A DNA stretch of 64,000 nucleotides from Xanthoparmelia taractica (taxonomy: Eukaryota > Ascomycota > Lecanoromycetes > Lecanorales > Parmeliaceae). The stretch lies in the NCBI GenBank assembly GCA_033085395.1, contig JANQBS010000050.1, positions 154,792 to 218,791 of the forward strand. Reading direction: 5' to 3'. The notes beneath the pieces are model-generated. The model ran no database searches. It was not told the origin of the DNA and worked only from the letters and a program-made list of their open reading frames with translations. A program made the position numbers and the translations under genes. Below are positions 10,658-22,390 of the stretch, in pieces; position 1 is the stretch's first letter, and every line of letters begins with the position of its first letter.

Positions 10658-13007
10658 TTCAGCTGCTGTTGACCGTATGTTTCCGCATGGGCTTGGAAGA
10701 GACAGATAGCTGACAACTTGCAGCCTCACAACTGATCGAGACACCCTTGCCGATCAACCGAGACAAGGAACCTGAGCTGGGAACGAAAGCGTTGTTGGAA
10801 GCTCTTGCGTAGCACTATGTGGCAATGAGAGCATCGCTGCATGGTGGTTCTTCTTCGTTGGAAACCGGCATAACATGAAGCACGATAGAAAGCAGCATGC
10901 ATGGGACCAAGTCGCCAAGGGAATTGCTGTTGAGAATGCTCGAAGATTTGATGTGGTCCAACCGCTCATTACTTGATACTCGCAGCTCTTACCTTTCGCC
11001 TGTTGATAGATTCAGAGTCCATGGCTCTGTAACCTGCTGAGCCCATCACTTTCAGGAAGCAATGCTTTTGACTGTTTCTTACCAAAGGTTGGTAGGATAG
11101 CCTACGCTCAACTCCAGTAGTCCGAAAGAATGGTCTGTCAAGTTATGTGCAATATGTTGATGAAAATGGATGGCCGTGCGACGAGGTTCCCACTGCGGAA
11201 TTGTTTCCGATCTGTCGTATTTGAGGTCACGTGCACGCACCTGTCTTGACCGCTTCTCATAATACAGAACATCTACATGCTTGACTGCTACTCTATACCT
11301 TTCCATACATTTATATGTGAAGGTACCTCTTATACTTAGGGGAAGTTCGCTGAGCACTTTTCGTCTTTCACAAGGTTCAATATGCTGCTCGGCCATGACA
11401 ATAATCAATCGTGTGCGTCGTGGCCAAACTGCTTATAGTGATAATTCCTACTCATTGACCTTCATCCAGCCCAATTTTCAGAATGCAATGAATTGCGCTC
11501 TGTGGTCATGACTCCCTCCAAACCGAGTACTCCAGACCCTGCGAGACTTAAAACTTTAGCGCGAAGCGACAGAATACTTGGTCCTCTCAATCCAAACGTC
11601 CCACAGGTCATTGACTGTTGGCGAGGGTGGCCTGTTGTGTTTATCAGCATCACCAGACGCCACAACGGGTACACCTCGCTGGGGGACGACGAAGCGGGTA
11701 TTTGGGCAGAAGCACAGATTTACCGTTGAACCCAGGAGGTGCTCATGTCATGAGTCCATACTACATGATAATCCTCTGCACCCCCGGCTCATGTTGCTTC
11801 AACGGTCCAAGGAAATGTCTAGTATGCTCGCACGACGTCAAGGATGGGATACAATCCTACATATCAAGCTACCCCTCTCATGCTGTGGCATGAAGCTTTA
11901 AAGAGGTATATGAGCCAGTCTGGCGTCGAGGTTCCTCGGTGGGCAGCGATATAGTGTCAAATCACCATGGAAGGCCGCATGGCATCGCTGCGTGGGATAT
12001 TCCTACAGCCACTATACGTTTTCGCAACGAGGCCTTGGAACGATTGGTAGCTTTTGATGCGAGAATTTCCGAAGCGTTATCGATGTGCTTCCCTTATAAG
12101 ACTGAGCTCTCCTGGTTTGACGAGTCTGATATCGTTTGAAGAGCTCTATCCTGATCGTTGCCTCGACTATTCCACCCTGCCGTCTCAATGTCTTACTGCT
12201 ACAGCTAACGGCATCCAATCAATCCAAGCTTCTTAACAGACCAAGTACGGATTACATCTGCCCGAAGTCGTCCAAACAATTTCACTGATTGTTGTCAGGC
12301 GGTCACAAAGGCACATAATGGAATGAAAGAGTGCGAGCGAATTTAACTAAAATATACTGGCGAACCCTAATTGATCAGATTTCGGAGAAGCTTCGGCAAG
12401 TTATTCCCTTATCTAACCGAGTTGTTGTGGCGGGACTGGACGTTATTGGGCCTGCCCTTGCTAAGCCAAGAACGAGTTACGTATTCGTGTCTTTTATACT
12501 TATAAGGCTGTTCGCCCTTGTGATGGCTAATCTTTAGGATGTCTATGGTGTCTGAAGACTAAGGTTTGAAAGGTCATAGTGATGCTACTAAGTACTCGAG
12601 AAGGATCACAAGATTGGCAGAGAAATTCGAACCGAAAGATCCAACCGCAAGTGGAGCGGCTCCAACATGATAAACCCTGCAAGACATCCCGGGCCAACAT
12701 GCAAGCCATCGTTTAGTGTACAAGTATATCCCGCTGCGATTGTTCTCAACAGCCGACACTGAGGGTACGGGAAAGTGCAAATGTAACCTGAGCAGGCCGC
12801 GCCTTCCAGACGTTTCCTCTTTCCTTTTTCTTCCTTACAAAACAGTTGCGTCGCGTTGTTTTTCTGTTTGTATATGCTCTCTTTGCGTCATCATTCTGGT
12901 TCCCGTTGTAAATCGTTGCCACCATGCCCATCAAGGCTTATCGCATTGCGCAACTATACTAGGTTTCGTCTACCCGTCTTGGTCAGTACACGCAGAACGG
13001 TTACAAA
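10658..13007. other. 2.3-kb spacer without a convincing gene
   Basis: Short frames occur on both strands (for example 11493-11729 and 11578-11901 plus, 11079-11408 minus) but none carries a motif, a spliceable partner or a coherent composition. The overlap of several mid-length frames at 11490-11900 could be the residue of an old gene. The last 150 bases before 13008 are CT/TTC-rich, as expected for the leader of the glycosyltransferase gene. Confidence 0.35.
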
Positions 13008-14492
13008 ATGAAGTCGTTCCGCAGTCGTATTGTTTCTCTTCTAGTCCTCTTCCTGGCCGCTAGTGCTCTAGTTGTGCATTTTTCATTTTGGACCAGTCCG
13101 GCACCATCTCTAGCGAAGGTCGGCCCTGAAGAAAGCCAGCAATCACATCCATGCCGGCAGAGGTTGGGTCGTCTAAAGGATCTAAATCTCAAATTTCCTA
13201 TCAAGTACGCCCGGCGCGATATCAACGTCAGGTACCAATCAGGAACGCGTCGTCCTTCTGTTACTAATATTGATGAAACACTATTCCCAAAGATACAGAT
13301 TGTGGACCCAGAGACAGATCCGATCTTAGAACACTGCATGCCGCCTTTGTCATTGGACGTCTCGCCCTTCCCAAGGAGGGAAACGGTCCATGCCTCGAAC
13401 ATCTTGTTCGGCATGTCTACACTCCTCAGCCGTCTCGAGGATTCAATCCCCTACCTCGAGCGCTGGCTGGCACATACTGGTGCCAGCTTCTTTGTCATTG
13501 TCGTAAATTCAGAAGAAGACCGGGAGCCAGACAAGAGGAAGATGGCCGAGTTGCAGTCACACATGCGTGATCTGGGCATCAAAATTACAATCTCCAAACC
13601 GCTGCAGGACGATGACATGGCACATCGTTACTTCTCCCTAGTAAAGCTATTGTATAGCAAGCGCGATAAGGCGACTCAGTGGATTGGAATCGTCGACGAT
13701 GACACCTTTTTTCCTTCGATGCATTCCTTGGTCAACATGCTCGGGAACTATGATCCCCAACAACAGCAATATGTCGGCGGCATATCAGAAGAATGGTGGT
13801 CCGTCGTCCTCTACGGCCTCATGGCCTTTGGCGGCGCTGGCATCTTCCTCTCCGTCCCAATGGCTGCTCTAATCGATTCAAATTACGAGGCCTGCAGAGA
13901 GAAATCTGGCTCCAGCGCCGGGGATATGCGTATCGTGGAGTGTATCTATTGGCATAGCCGTGTCAAATTGACACCGATTCCTGCGCTTCATCAAATGGAT
14001 ATGGGCGGCGACCTTTCGGGCGTCTACGAAAGCGGTTGGCGACCACTTTCTATACATCATTGGAAAGCGGACTGGTGGGATGACAAGCGCCATGATAGGT
14101 GGATCCCGTTAGACGTGATGCATCTCGTCGCTGATGTTTGCGGAGACTGCTTCTTGCAGCGTTGGCGGTTTGGCGGGGATACGGTACTGAGTAATGGCTA
14201 CTCCATCGCCACTTACCCGAAAGGTATCAGCGAAAAGGAGCTCAAGAATCCGGAGCATACGTGGGTGGGCCCTAGGAAGGTACCGGATACGTTCAACCCG
14301 GGCTATGTTCACTCATTAGGAACGATAAGGGAGCCGTTGGAGTTGGACTTGGAAAAGATTCAGTATATGTTTTTGAATGCGGAGGTTATAGAAGGGGGTG
14401 TGAGGCAGTATTATCTTCACAAGGGCATGGGAGATGAGTTGGATACGTTAGTTGAACTGGTCTGGAAAGGAGAGGTGGAGGGACCATCATGA
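13008..14492 (+). CDS. GT31-type glycosyltransferase (Fringe/DUF604-like), type II membrane protein
   Basis: A single intronless frame gives 494 aa. Residues about 7-28 are a signal anchor after a short basic cytoplasmic tail, as in Golgi glycosyltransferases. The catalytic region shows the metal-binding acidic motif VDDDTFF (Asp230-232), then a GGAGIF motif and an aromatic, His/Trp-rich acceptor region (IHHWKADWWDD). This order is that of ascomycete GT31-related proteins similar to Fringe/beta-1,3-galactosyltransferases. It probably adds a hexose to secreted or wall glycans in the Golgi; donor and acceptor are unknown. The start is the first ATG after an in-frame gap and fits the signal anchor. 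Confidence 0.85.
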   Translation: MKSFRSRIVSLLVLFLAASALVVHFSFWTSPAPSLAKVGPEESQQSHPCRQRLGRLKDLNLKFPIKYARRDINVRYQSGTRRPSVTNIDETLFPKIQIVDPETDPILEHCMPPLSLDVSPFPRRETVHASNILFGMSTLLSRLEDSIPYLERWLAHTGASFFVIVVNSEEDREPDKRKMAELQSHMRDLGIKITISKPLQDDDMAHRYFSLVKLLYSKRDKATQWIGIVDDDTFFPSMHSLVNMLGNYDPQQQQYVGGISEEWWSVVLYGLMAFGGAGIFLSVPMAALIDSNYEACREKSGSSAGDMRIVECIYWHSRVKLTPIPALHQMDMGGDLSGVYESGWRPLSIHHWKADWWDDKRHDRWIPLDVMHLVADVCGDCFLQRWRFGGDTVLSNGYSIATYPKGISEKELKNPEHTWVGPRKVPDTFNPGYVHSLGTIREPLELDLEKIQYMFLNAEVIEGGVRQYYLHKGMGDELDTLVELVWKGEVEGPS

Positions 14493-16618
14493 TAGTATGT
14501 ACCGACGAGTTTACGTTTGGCAACAAGATCCGGTGTTCGGGGCTGCCTCGAGAGGCTGGAAACTTGGGCAACTTTCACGCCAGATCCTAAGAGCGCCATC
14601 GCCTTGAAGATATCTGGAAAGTTCTCTGACAGAAAATGCTGAGAGAAGACAACGCGATGGCTCGTATGACCTGGAAGCGACCCTTAGAGAGAAAGTGAAC
14701 AGGATGCTACATGTGAGCCCAGTCTACCGCCGCGATATCAAGCCCATTATCTAACTCTCGACTTCGCACAGGTTGGACGGCGGGATTTCGGCTGAGCTAC
14801 AGTGTACATCTTCCTCGAAAACTAGGATTCATCTCCAACAATGCCGGTAACGCGCAGGCCGTGATAATCAAGCCCATATTCTTCGCCGCCATCTTCGCTC
14901 TGATTCGAAGTGCTCTGTGGCCAAAGACCCAGAGCTCTGACTTCATGCTCCTGACCCGCGTCGTAACGGATGGCCTATCCTAGTCTAGGAGATGTCGTCT
15001 GCCCATTATTGAGGTGTCTTATTGAGATATGTATTCAATTAATCTGTAGGATTACCCTTGCTGTTTCCATTGATGGGTGGGATGCTGTACTGGTTATGAA
15101 AATGCCCTCGACTATTCTGGGTCACTCGTTCACCCATGACGACGATTCTGCTGTCAGATAAAGATTCTTCCTTGCCCTTTCAGTACCTTCCAGCGCTCCT
15201 ATTCCCGCACAGCATTCGCTTGCTCCCGGGGACCCCCCCCCCCAACCCAACTACCTTACCTCCGTCAGCCTCATGGAAGAACTCAAAGACGCCTTGAGGC
15301 GCATGTTTACGGCGAGCAGCTCGGTAGATCGAGAAGGAATCCTCCGAAATCTGCGCAATGACCGAGAATACCAAGCCCAGCTCTCCTATGAGGGTTGCCA
15401 AAGTACAGCTTGGCGACGCGCTGCGAACGTGGAATCACATATCGGACGCGGTGTTTGGTTCTACGTCTGGCTTTATATTATGGCATCCTGGATCGCTATT
15501 ATAGTGGTAACAATATACTCACTCGTGTTATTCACTCACGCCGGTTATGAAAGAAATCAGTGTTGCAGGAGGAGGCCTCAATACCGTCGGTATCGTCGGC
15601 ACCATCATCAGAGCTCAAATAGTCGACAGACTCGGCTGACCTCTTCGCCCTCGCCCTTCATCGCCGCAAGCTTGTACGGAGCAAACAATCACCCAACCGG
15701 AAAGTATCACCGGCTATGTCGGTGCGGACAGGATGGTAGAGTACTAGTGTCCGGCTGTTCCGCATGAGTAATAGATCGCTATGTTTCCATCTGGTGTCGA
15801 TATAGTTTACTTCTTATCTTAAGTCTTAAGCCCAGGAGGCGGCGTCGGCTGCTGGAAATGCTTCTAGGCTCAGTCTTCTAATACTTGTTTACCTACATCC
15901 TCGCTGGCGATTATCGCATCGTTCTTGATAAGTATCTTGCCCTCTACGTATGACTCCCGCGCCTTCTACTGCTGGTATCTCGCCTCTTCCATACGGCACC
16001 TTCGTGGCAAAGTCTTCCTTAATTGGGACCTCGCTCGCTAGAGTCAACGAGTCGTAGTCGGTTCTACAAGCGTTTGAGGGCGTATCTGGAGATGATCAAT
16101 TGAGGCTTTGATAGTAGATACTGTGGATTCGGGGTCTCGGTTTGGCTTGGGGGTTTGCTGTGGTTTTGCCGACTTGACTCTCTATGTTCACTGCAGGTCA
16201 ATTAATGTGTATTGAATGTGACTGTGGATGATGAATGTTTTGCGGACGATATTGGATCACCAGGCTTTGTGCTTCTAGTTTGTGTGCTTGTTCTGCCGAC
16301 GCATCCTGCTTTCATGGAGACGCAGAAGCGTTAAGCTGGGTGATGGGAAGTCGCTAGATTTGTCATACCATACATGAAAGTTAGAAAGGTGGAAAACCTC
16401 TTATATCACCGTGCTGAGGAGCTCTTGATGCCATCATGCAAGCCAGCCAGGTTGTTGATATTGTTGAAGTTGTATCCGATTCGCTACTAACCCCACCGTC
16501 GCCCTCACCGTTGCCCTCCACCTCTTCATCCACCTTGTCCTCTCCCACTCGGAGCAAACTCGCCCAGCTCGTTGATCCGATCGAAAATCTCCATCAAGTC
16601 TTCCGTCTCTTCCGAGTT
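14493..16618. other. Spacer with one weak candidate gene
   Basis: Apart from the possible gene at 15273-15767, this stretch holds only short frames without motifs. It contains a C11 homopolymer at 15233-15243. The 450-codon-wide plus frame region near 16436-16876 is antisense to the 2EXR gene and is not counted. Confidence 0.35.
15273..15767 (+). CDS. Possible small single-pass membrane protein, unsupported family
   Basis: An ATG frame of 164 codons begins with an amphipathic charged segment (MEELKDALRRMF) and has one strong hydrophobic span at about residues 67-90 (WFYVWLYIMASWIAIIVVTI). After it the composition turns to Arg/His/Ser strings, which look non-coding, so an intron near 15505 is likely if the gene is real. 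I know no family. It may be a chance frame. Confidence 0.25.
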   Translation: MEELKDALRRMFTASSSVDREGILRNLRNDREYQAQLSYEGCQSTAWRRAANVESHIGRGVWFYVWLYIMASWIAIIVVTIYSLVLFTHAGYERNQCCRRRPQYRRYRRHHHQSSNSRQTRLTSSPSPFIAASLYGANNHPTGKYHRLCRCGQDGRVLVSGCSA

Positions 16619-18122
16619 CTACAGCTCATACATTTTCCTCTTCAATTCTTCGTTCAGCATGTGGTTTTTTGGTTCGTGCCACAGGCCCTCTTGAATATAG
16701 CCAATGACTGTCCTAAGGTCATCGCTTCGACAGCCAAGGTCGTGTTCTCCAAGGTCGTCATAGGCTTTCCACACATTCACCTTCAACTCAAATATCATTG
16801 CCATACCGCGCCCCTTTGGGCGTGCTTTCCAGTAGTCCCTACGTTCATCAACGAAGATCGAAATGAGTTGCTGTAAACAGTCGGATGCGACCCGTACATT
16901 GGCCGGGTCGTCACCGTTCAGCAGCAGACTCGCCGAGGCAAGGTTCAGCCAGGTCGAATATTGCATTTGGTCGCAAGCATCCCGTGGTGGGGACAATGGA
17001 TGAGGTTTTGATGGAATTGTCCGCTTATGGTCGTTGATGATATCTAGTGTACGTTCCATCTTTGGGATAGCCGAGGACCAATCGCCCATATCGTAAGCCG
17101 CCGTGGCGTCATAATAAATGGTGAATACCCCGTCAAAAAGCTCCAGATCACTCGGTTCGGGTCCGCACATGCTTGTTACAAGTGCAGCTTTATATTCTTG
17201 GGTGATTGGCCCTTCAATATGTACCCCCTTGAGGCTGTGGAAGCCGCGAAGTGGCTCCAACAGTCGGTCTAGTTGGTGGTCTGTGATCGTCTGGCTGTTT
17301 CGGATGGTGTTGCTGCGGGCAATACCGCCTAGAGCGGCGCTGTCTTCAAACTCTACTTCATTTTCAGCGTGCGCATCGCCCTCAAGGTTTTTTTTTGGGT
17401 ATCCATGTATGCCTTTTTATGAGAATTGCTCCCATTCAGGTCTTGGCGAATCTCGACTGCGACAGTAAATAGTGCTAGGAATTCATAGGATTTGTCGCTC
17501 TTCATCACAAAAGCCCAGCAAAATCTTGGCATATCATCACTGGAAATGATGAAACAATTGTCCAAGGAATGATGGAAACGGTCCTGGATCAAAATCTCCA
17601 TGACATGATCTTTGAACTGTTTGCCCTGCTCTCCGCTGGCTAGAATGGGTACCGCATAATTCTCGCCAGCTCCACCAAAGACCCATGCCTTGAGGCTAGG
17701 CCCACTAGAGCGGACGCGGACCATTGGATTCTCGATATAAAGCACGTGGCTGGCCTCAGCTTGGACTTGTCGATTGGTACAGAGGATTAGTGGATGAAAC
17801 CGGTATTTATAGTTCTTTATCATCGGGCTCTAACTTCTGAGTCAGTCTTAAAATCCTGCAGGAAAACAACAGCACCTACGAGTGTCAATGTTATCATCAG
17901 TTGCTTCGTGTACTTGGTTGAAAGTTGATAGCGATATATCATGTCTCGAACTTCCCGCGGCAAGGTTAGGAACCGGAATGACATTGGCACCAGAGGCGTG
18001 CCGGCAGCTTGCATCAAGTGTGGGCTCGTGAGGGAAGAATCTGCACCCCACCCATTTCGAAGGTCAGTGTTCCTGTTAATCGACGGGGCCACTGTCCGGG
18101 CAGTCTCTTCATAAGAAGCCAT
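16619..18122 (-). CDS. 2EXR (F-box-like) domain protein with a frame break at an A9 run
   Basis: Exon 1 (18122-17880) ends in ACACTC and exon 2 starts at 17829 after a 50-bp intron (GTAGGT...GTTAG). The segment FLTLPREVRDMIYRYQL followed by ILCTNRQVQAEASHVLY is the 2EXR pattern, which is widespread in ascomycetes and resembles F-box proteins. At 17388-17396 the minus strand has nine A residues; upstream codes DTQ-KK, downstream codes EGDAHAENEVEFED in another frame. One extra A restores a single frame of about 484 aa, and the total length then divides exactly by three. The C-terminal half (FDGVFTIYYDATAAYDMGDW...) is helical and TPR-like. A weak intron ending at TTGAG just after the run is an alternative. 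The function is unknown; substrate recognition in ubiquitination is only a family-based guess. Confidence 0.7.
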
Positions 18123-18501
18123 GTTGCGTTGGGTGAGATAGCCTTTGACCTTTGTTTATTGTCGGAGGCAGGCGCAACACGGCTGACAGATGAACAGTAG
18201 GGGGATTCAGAGTGGGAAATTTTCAGAAAGATTGCCTCGAGTCTTTTAAATCGCTTAATTCCACAGTTAATAACCCAGAGCACTTTTTAGTGTGCTAAGA
18301 ATGTGTTTGGTGGTGGTTAAGGCCGGCTTTAGGAAGTTGGTGCTACGTCAGATTAAACGAATCTAGATCTACTGGATGTAATTGATATCTTTGTTCTTGC
18401 TCCCCAACACCAACAAAAATTAATTCTGTTCACTGTAAAGAGACTCATAACCCCAAAAAATAACCCTCAACCCTGGAATTGAACCAGGTAAATCTCCGAA
18501 T
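18123..18501. other. Short spacer between the 2EXR gene and the tRNA gene
   Basis: No coding frame or repeat stands out. It holds the promoter of the minus-strand 2EXR gene and the 3' flank of the tRNA gene. An AT-rich T/A run suited to Pol III termination of the minus-strand tRNA lies just below 18502. Confidence 0.4.
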
Positions 18502-18592
18502 TGGCGGTGCCCGGAATCGAACCGGGATCGGAACGGGTTTGTTGTGCGAAAGCTGACCACAACGTTACGTGCTACCATTACACCACACCACC
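18502..18592 (-). tRNA. tRNA with a 20-nt intron, probably tRNA-His(GUG)
   Basis: The minus strand folds as a tRNA: acceptor stem GGTGGTG/CACCGCC (7 pairs, one G-U) with discriminator A at 18502, D arm GTGT-AATGGTA-GCAC, T arm CCCGG-TTCGATT-CCGGG, and a four-base variable loop. The anticodon stem is TAACG/CGTTC with one outer mismatch. The loop reads TTGTGG before a 20-nt intron (18537-18556), so the anticodon is GTG (His). The intron contains CACAAC, complementary to the anticodon stretch GTTGTG, as expected of the anticodon-intron pairing in nuclear pre-tRNAs. CCA is not encoded. The tRNA call is firm; the isotype depends on the intron placement. Confidence 0.8.
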
Positions 18593-21558
18593 GATATTGA
18601 ACAACAGTCTGCCACTATTTGTAATAATAAACAAGATATCCAAAGGCCTCCAGACTCTTAATCTCAAGTTACCTGCCACGTCGCGGTGTTGAACATGAAG
18701 TGATAATGTAACTAACTCACTGCACAAAAGCTAAACGCCAAGCGCTCATCACGTGCCTCGGCGTTTCAAAATGATGTCACGCGTATCGCTAACTCCGCAC
18801 TTTCGAGCCGTCCAAATCTGGATCTAACACTTCAAACAGCATCGCGAATCATTGTGGCACGATCGAAGCCATCCTTGGCCGAGACGGATGCCAACGCTGG
18901 AGTTGGACCTTTGTTGAGAAGGATTCCACTTGAAGGGCGAGAGAAAAAGACAACGACGCAATAGAGGGCGAGAACGAACCTGCTGCAAGTAGTCTCACGA
19001 ACGTCTCCGGGATTACGCTAACAACCTACGCTAGGTCTCCTTGCGTAAAAAGGCTGCTACCTCCAAGGTACGACATATGTTCCCAATAAACAGAGAAGCC
19101 AAGGTCTCCTAAAGATGCAGATGGAATGACTAGGGGGGGGGGGGGGTCTATGTAACGTTAGAGGCGAAGAGTACGGGAATATAAAGAGCTGTACGTGCGG
19201 TGGATGCGCAGATACACAACCAGGAGAGACGTGGTCCTTCAACGAGAAAGGCCACGACTTGCGCAAAGGGGGGGGGGGTTTGGAGCAAGGTCTACGGGAT
19301 TAGGACAGGTTCAGGACGCATATTTCTAAAGATCAGAGTGGCTACGGAACCTACGATTAGTTAATAGAGAACATGATCCGTACAATTCGGAATCTCTGCT
19401 ACAACAGGAACCTGCCAGGGACGTGGATAGTTCCTCGCTTCAATAAGAAAATCAATAAGAGGACCAAGGACATCTGGGCCCTTTGGGCAGTCATCGAAGG
19501 AATGGCACTGTTTCTGAATGGACCACCAGGGCTCGAACAGTGGTGTAGGGGGTGACTTGACCATGGCAGTCTCTCACATATGCTCAGCGTAGCCTCCATT
19601 TACATGATTTCGAGGGCAATGCTGAACGTGTGATGCTCTTCGGTACCGCATTCTGATGACCATCAACATCATCCTCAAAATAGGCCGCAAACCCGAGATA
19701 TCACCTTGAAGATTGGTTCCTTTCTTAGGTCCGTGTATGTTTTGGATGAGTGTATATGGAAAGGAATCGTGATTGAGCGAGCCGACAAACATGAGATCAA
19801 GCCCCATACGACCAACATCAATCACATCAGTAGCAAGACTGGAAATGACAAGGATGATAACCACATCTGATGAAGACGGGACACCAAGGGCCGAAAACCG
19901 GCATAGCTTATGAAGGTCTTAAGAATGTAGCGACAAGGTATGGGAGGAAGCAGTTGGTTGGGATCGTCAAGATGGAGAGCCTCAAATTCGGTATGAAGAG
20001 ATCATGGACGCACTGAGACTGGGTTACTAAGGTATGGCCTTTCCTTCCAGCGCCGAGATATCCTCACCACTTCCGCTGATCTGGCCCGTAACTCGTAGAC
20101 TCCAGCGCCCAAGCTGTCAAAGTTGGGCCGTCTGGCCTCACCTTCCGCCAGGTGATCTGCGTCACGCATCCAGCACGCGACCGGACCTGATCTAGTAATA
20201 CTTCTGCTATTAACCGCAACACCCACATCAGATGCGTTCTGCTCCTTAAAAGTCCAGCCCAGCATTGCAAGGCCCATGATGAGCGAGCAGACCATTCCCA
20301 TCCGCATCTCAATCTCCCTACGCCAGAGGAGCCTGCCAGTACCTATCACAAAGACCCATCGTGATCCGCAAGTTCACCAAAGAGGTCCAGCAGAAAGCAG
20401 CAGACATACACCGACCGTGGCGACAACTACACGATCAACAGCCACGGGGGGAGACCGAATAAGATGGCTTGTAAGGATCCGCTTCACGAGATGTCCGCAA
20501 GAGGTTTGTCTGGATAGAAGATTGGAGAGACTCCCTCTTAAGTGGCCAATACCCTAAGACACTGAACTGGCAACTAGCATACGAGCACGCTAACGAGCAC
20601 GCTAATCTCAACCTGCTACAAGAACGAGCCAATCGTTCCAATACATCTCAAAAGACCCCATAACTAATACAATATACATCACCCGGCAACACCAAAAAAA
20701 AAACCACACTCTCACCTCTCGGCTCTCGCTTCCATCCTACTCCTTACTGCCCTCAACTCTTGAAAAATCTGACCGAGAGAGATGGCGTCAGCATTTATGC
20801 AAGTCGTGTCGCGCGGTCGGGGTAGATGGACTAAAACAAAGAAAAAAAAGAAGTGCTTGTGACGTGCGTGGTGTTTGGATGCATGTCATTTTTATATTCT
20901 TCGGTTGGGGTTGGTGGATAGGGGACTGTGATTTTGTGGTCGTGTTATGGGGTGTTGAAATGAGGTGGACGGGTTGTTTGTGGGGGGGTTTGCAGGGTCG
21001 TGATCTTGTAATAGGAGTAGAGCTACAAGGGCGTGGTGGGTGAGTGAGGTGGGGTGTTTTGCGCGCTGGGCATTGAGTGGATGGATGTGGTTTAGATGTT
21101 AGCGATCGCGTGAATATTATATTACCCAAGGGGCAAGAGGGGAAAGGGTAGAGTGTATCTATTCGATCGAGTTTGTAGGAACTAATGCTGGCGGAGAGAG
21201 GAAGGGAAGGGAAGGGAAGAAAACGGACGTGGATAACAGATTACGGTGGTTTGGACTTGTAGGTAGAGGGCGGTTGGGAGGGTTGGGCCTGTGTTGATGG
21301 GGGTCCGTTCATTGTATGTGACTGGTGGCGATGGCGGGATTATTTGGAAGGTTTTCACACATTTGATTGCTTGAGATGCGCGAGTCTTCAAGGGTAGGGA
21401 ATCATGTGTTGAGCAGTTTGGCAAGATGTCTGTGTGCAAGATGATAGCTACGTTTCTGCCATGTCTGACCCTTCCTCCAATGACAGGTCTACTGCTGCCT
21501 TGTAATATGGCCGATGGCCGATTGCTTCTCTAGCGGAATCCCGTTTAAGACCATTTAC
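18593..21558. other. 3-kb spacer with G homopolymers, no supported gene
   Basis: Frames up to about 115 codons exist on both strands (for example 20002-20349 minus, 20276-20557 plus), but they mirror each other and have no motif. There are G runs at 19133-19146 (14 G) and 19268-19278 (11 G). 20880-21250 is G-rich on the plus strand. The region may hold regulatory DNA or relics of old genes. Confidence 0.35.
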
Positions 21559-22390
21559 TCACTGCGTGATCCTCAACTGCCTCACAAACCCCAATCCATT
21601 CGAACTTGCCTTGAATCGAAACGCGCCACAGCTCTCACTCTCCAAATGATTAACCAATCCACTCAGCGCAATATACTCCCTCTTGCACCTCGGGCAGTGA
21701 TAGATGCGTTCCTCGTGCGCGGGACTAGCAAGATGCTGGTTCAAGCTCGCCAATTTGTTGAAGCCCCGGGGGCAAAAGTAGCACCGGTAGCACGAACCGT
21801 CCCACGACGCCGGGCTGGCGATGTGAGCGCTTGCGGGACTTTCGTCGTACCATCCGATGCGCTTGTTGGTAAAGATGTGGCTCGGGTCGACTTCGCGGCA
21901 GTATTGGTTGATTTTGGTGCGGTTGATGCCGGATGTGCAGCTGCCGGATTCGAGGTGCAGGCAGACGCCGGTTAGGTTTGTGAACTTGTTGGGGCACCAG
22001 GGACATTTGACGTTTTTGCCGACGTGGGTGGATGATTTGAGGTGCTGGCGGCAACCTTGTTAATACAATGTGTGTTGGGCGGAGTGCAAGTGTTACCTGG
22101 TTAAGATTGTTCGGATTCTTGAATGATCGCTGGCAACCGTAGCAGTAATTTGGAGGGTGCTCTTCGTCAATGTGTTCTTGCAGGCCTTCTTTGGTGCTGA
22201 ATCTCCACGTGCAGTCGTCACATCGGTACCAGTGCTTTTTCTGTTCGTGCGCCAAGCGCAGCTTTCCGTCGTGGGTGGGCCATCGAGCGAAGCACCAGCG
22301 GCATTCAATCTCGTTTGCATGTGCGTAGCTGTTGTCAAGATGCTGCCGAAGAGCTCTCGCTTCAAAAGTCCGGCCACAGCATTCGTACAT
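21559..22390 (-). CDS. C2H2-type zinc-finger protein
   Basis: Exon 1 (22390-22097) and exon 2 (22044-21559) are joined over a 52-bp intron (22045-22096, GTAACA...GCCAG). The splice rebuilds a perfect finger, CYGCQRSFKNPNNLNQ joined to HLKSSTH. The 259-aa product has about six C2H2 or C2H2-like fingers over its whole length (for example CRWCFARW..., CDDCTWRF...H, CPWCPNKFT..., CYFCPRGFNKLASLNQH, CPRCKREY...H). The spacing and the lack of other domains suggest a nucleic-acid-binding protein, possibly a transcription regulator. Unspliced, the frame runs into nonsense after the intron, which supports the model. The start chosen is the ATG at 22390; an upstream frame begins with TTG. Confidence 0.8.

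Noticed and set aside
6080..14492. Secondary-metabolite gene cluster around the P450
   Set aside because: No synthase, cyclase or transporter neighbour; only a P450, a MYND protein and a glycosyltransferase lie near.
16436..16876. A plus-strand Ser/Pro-rich protein
   Set aside because: It lies antisense to the coding C-terminus of the 2EXR gene, which has clear coding features.
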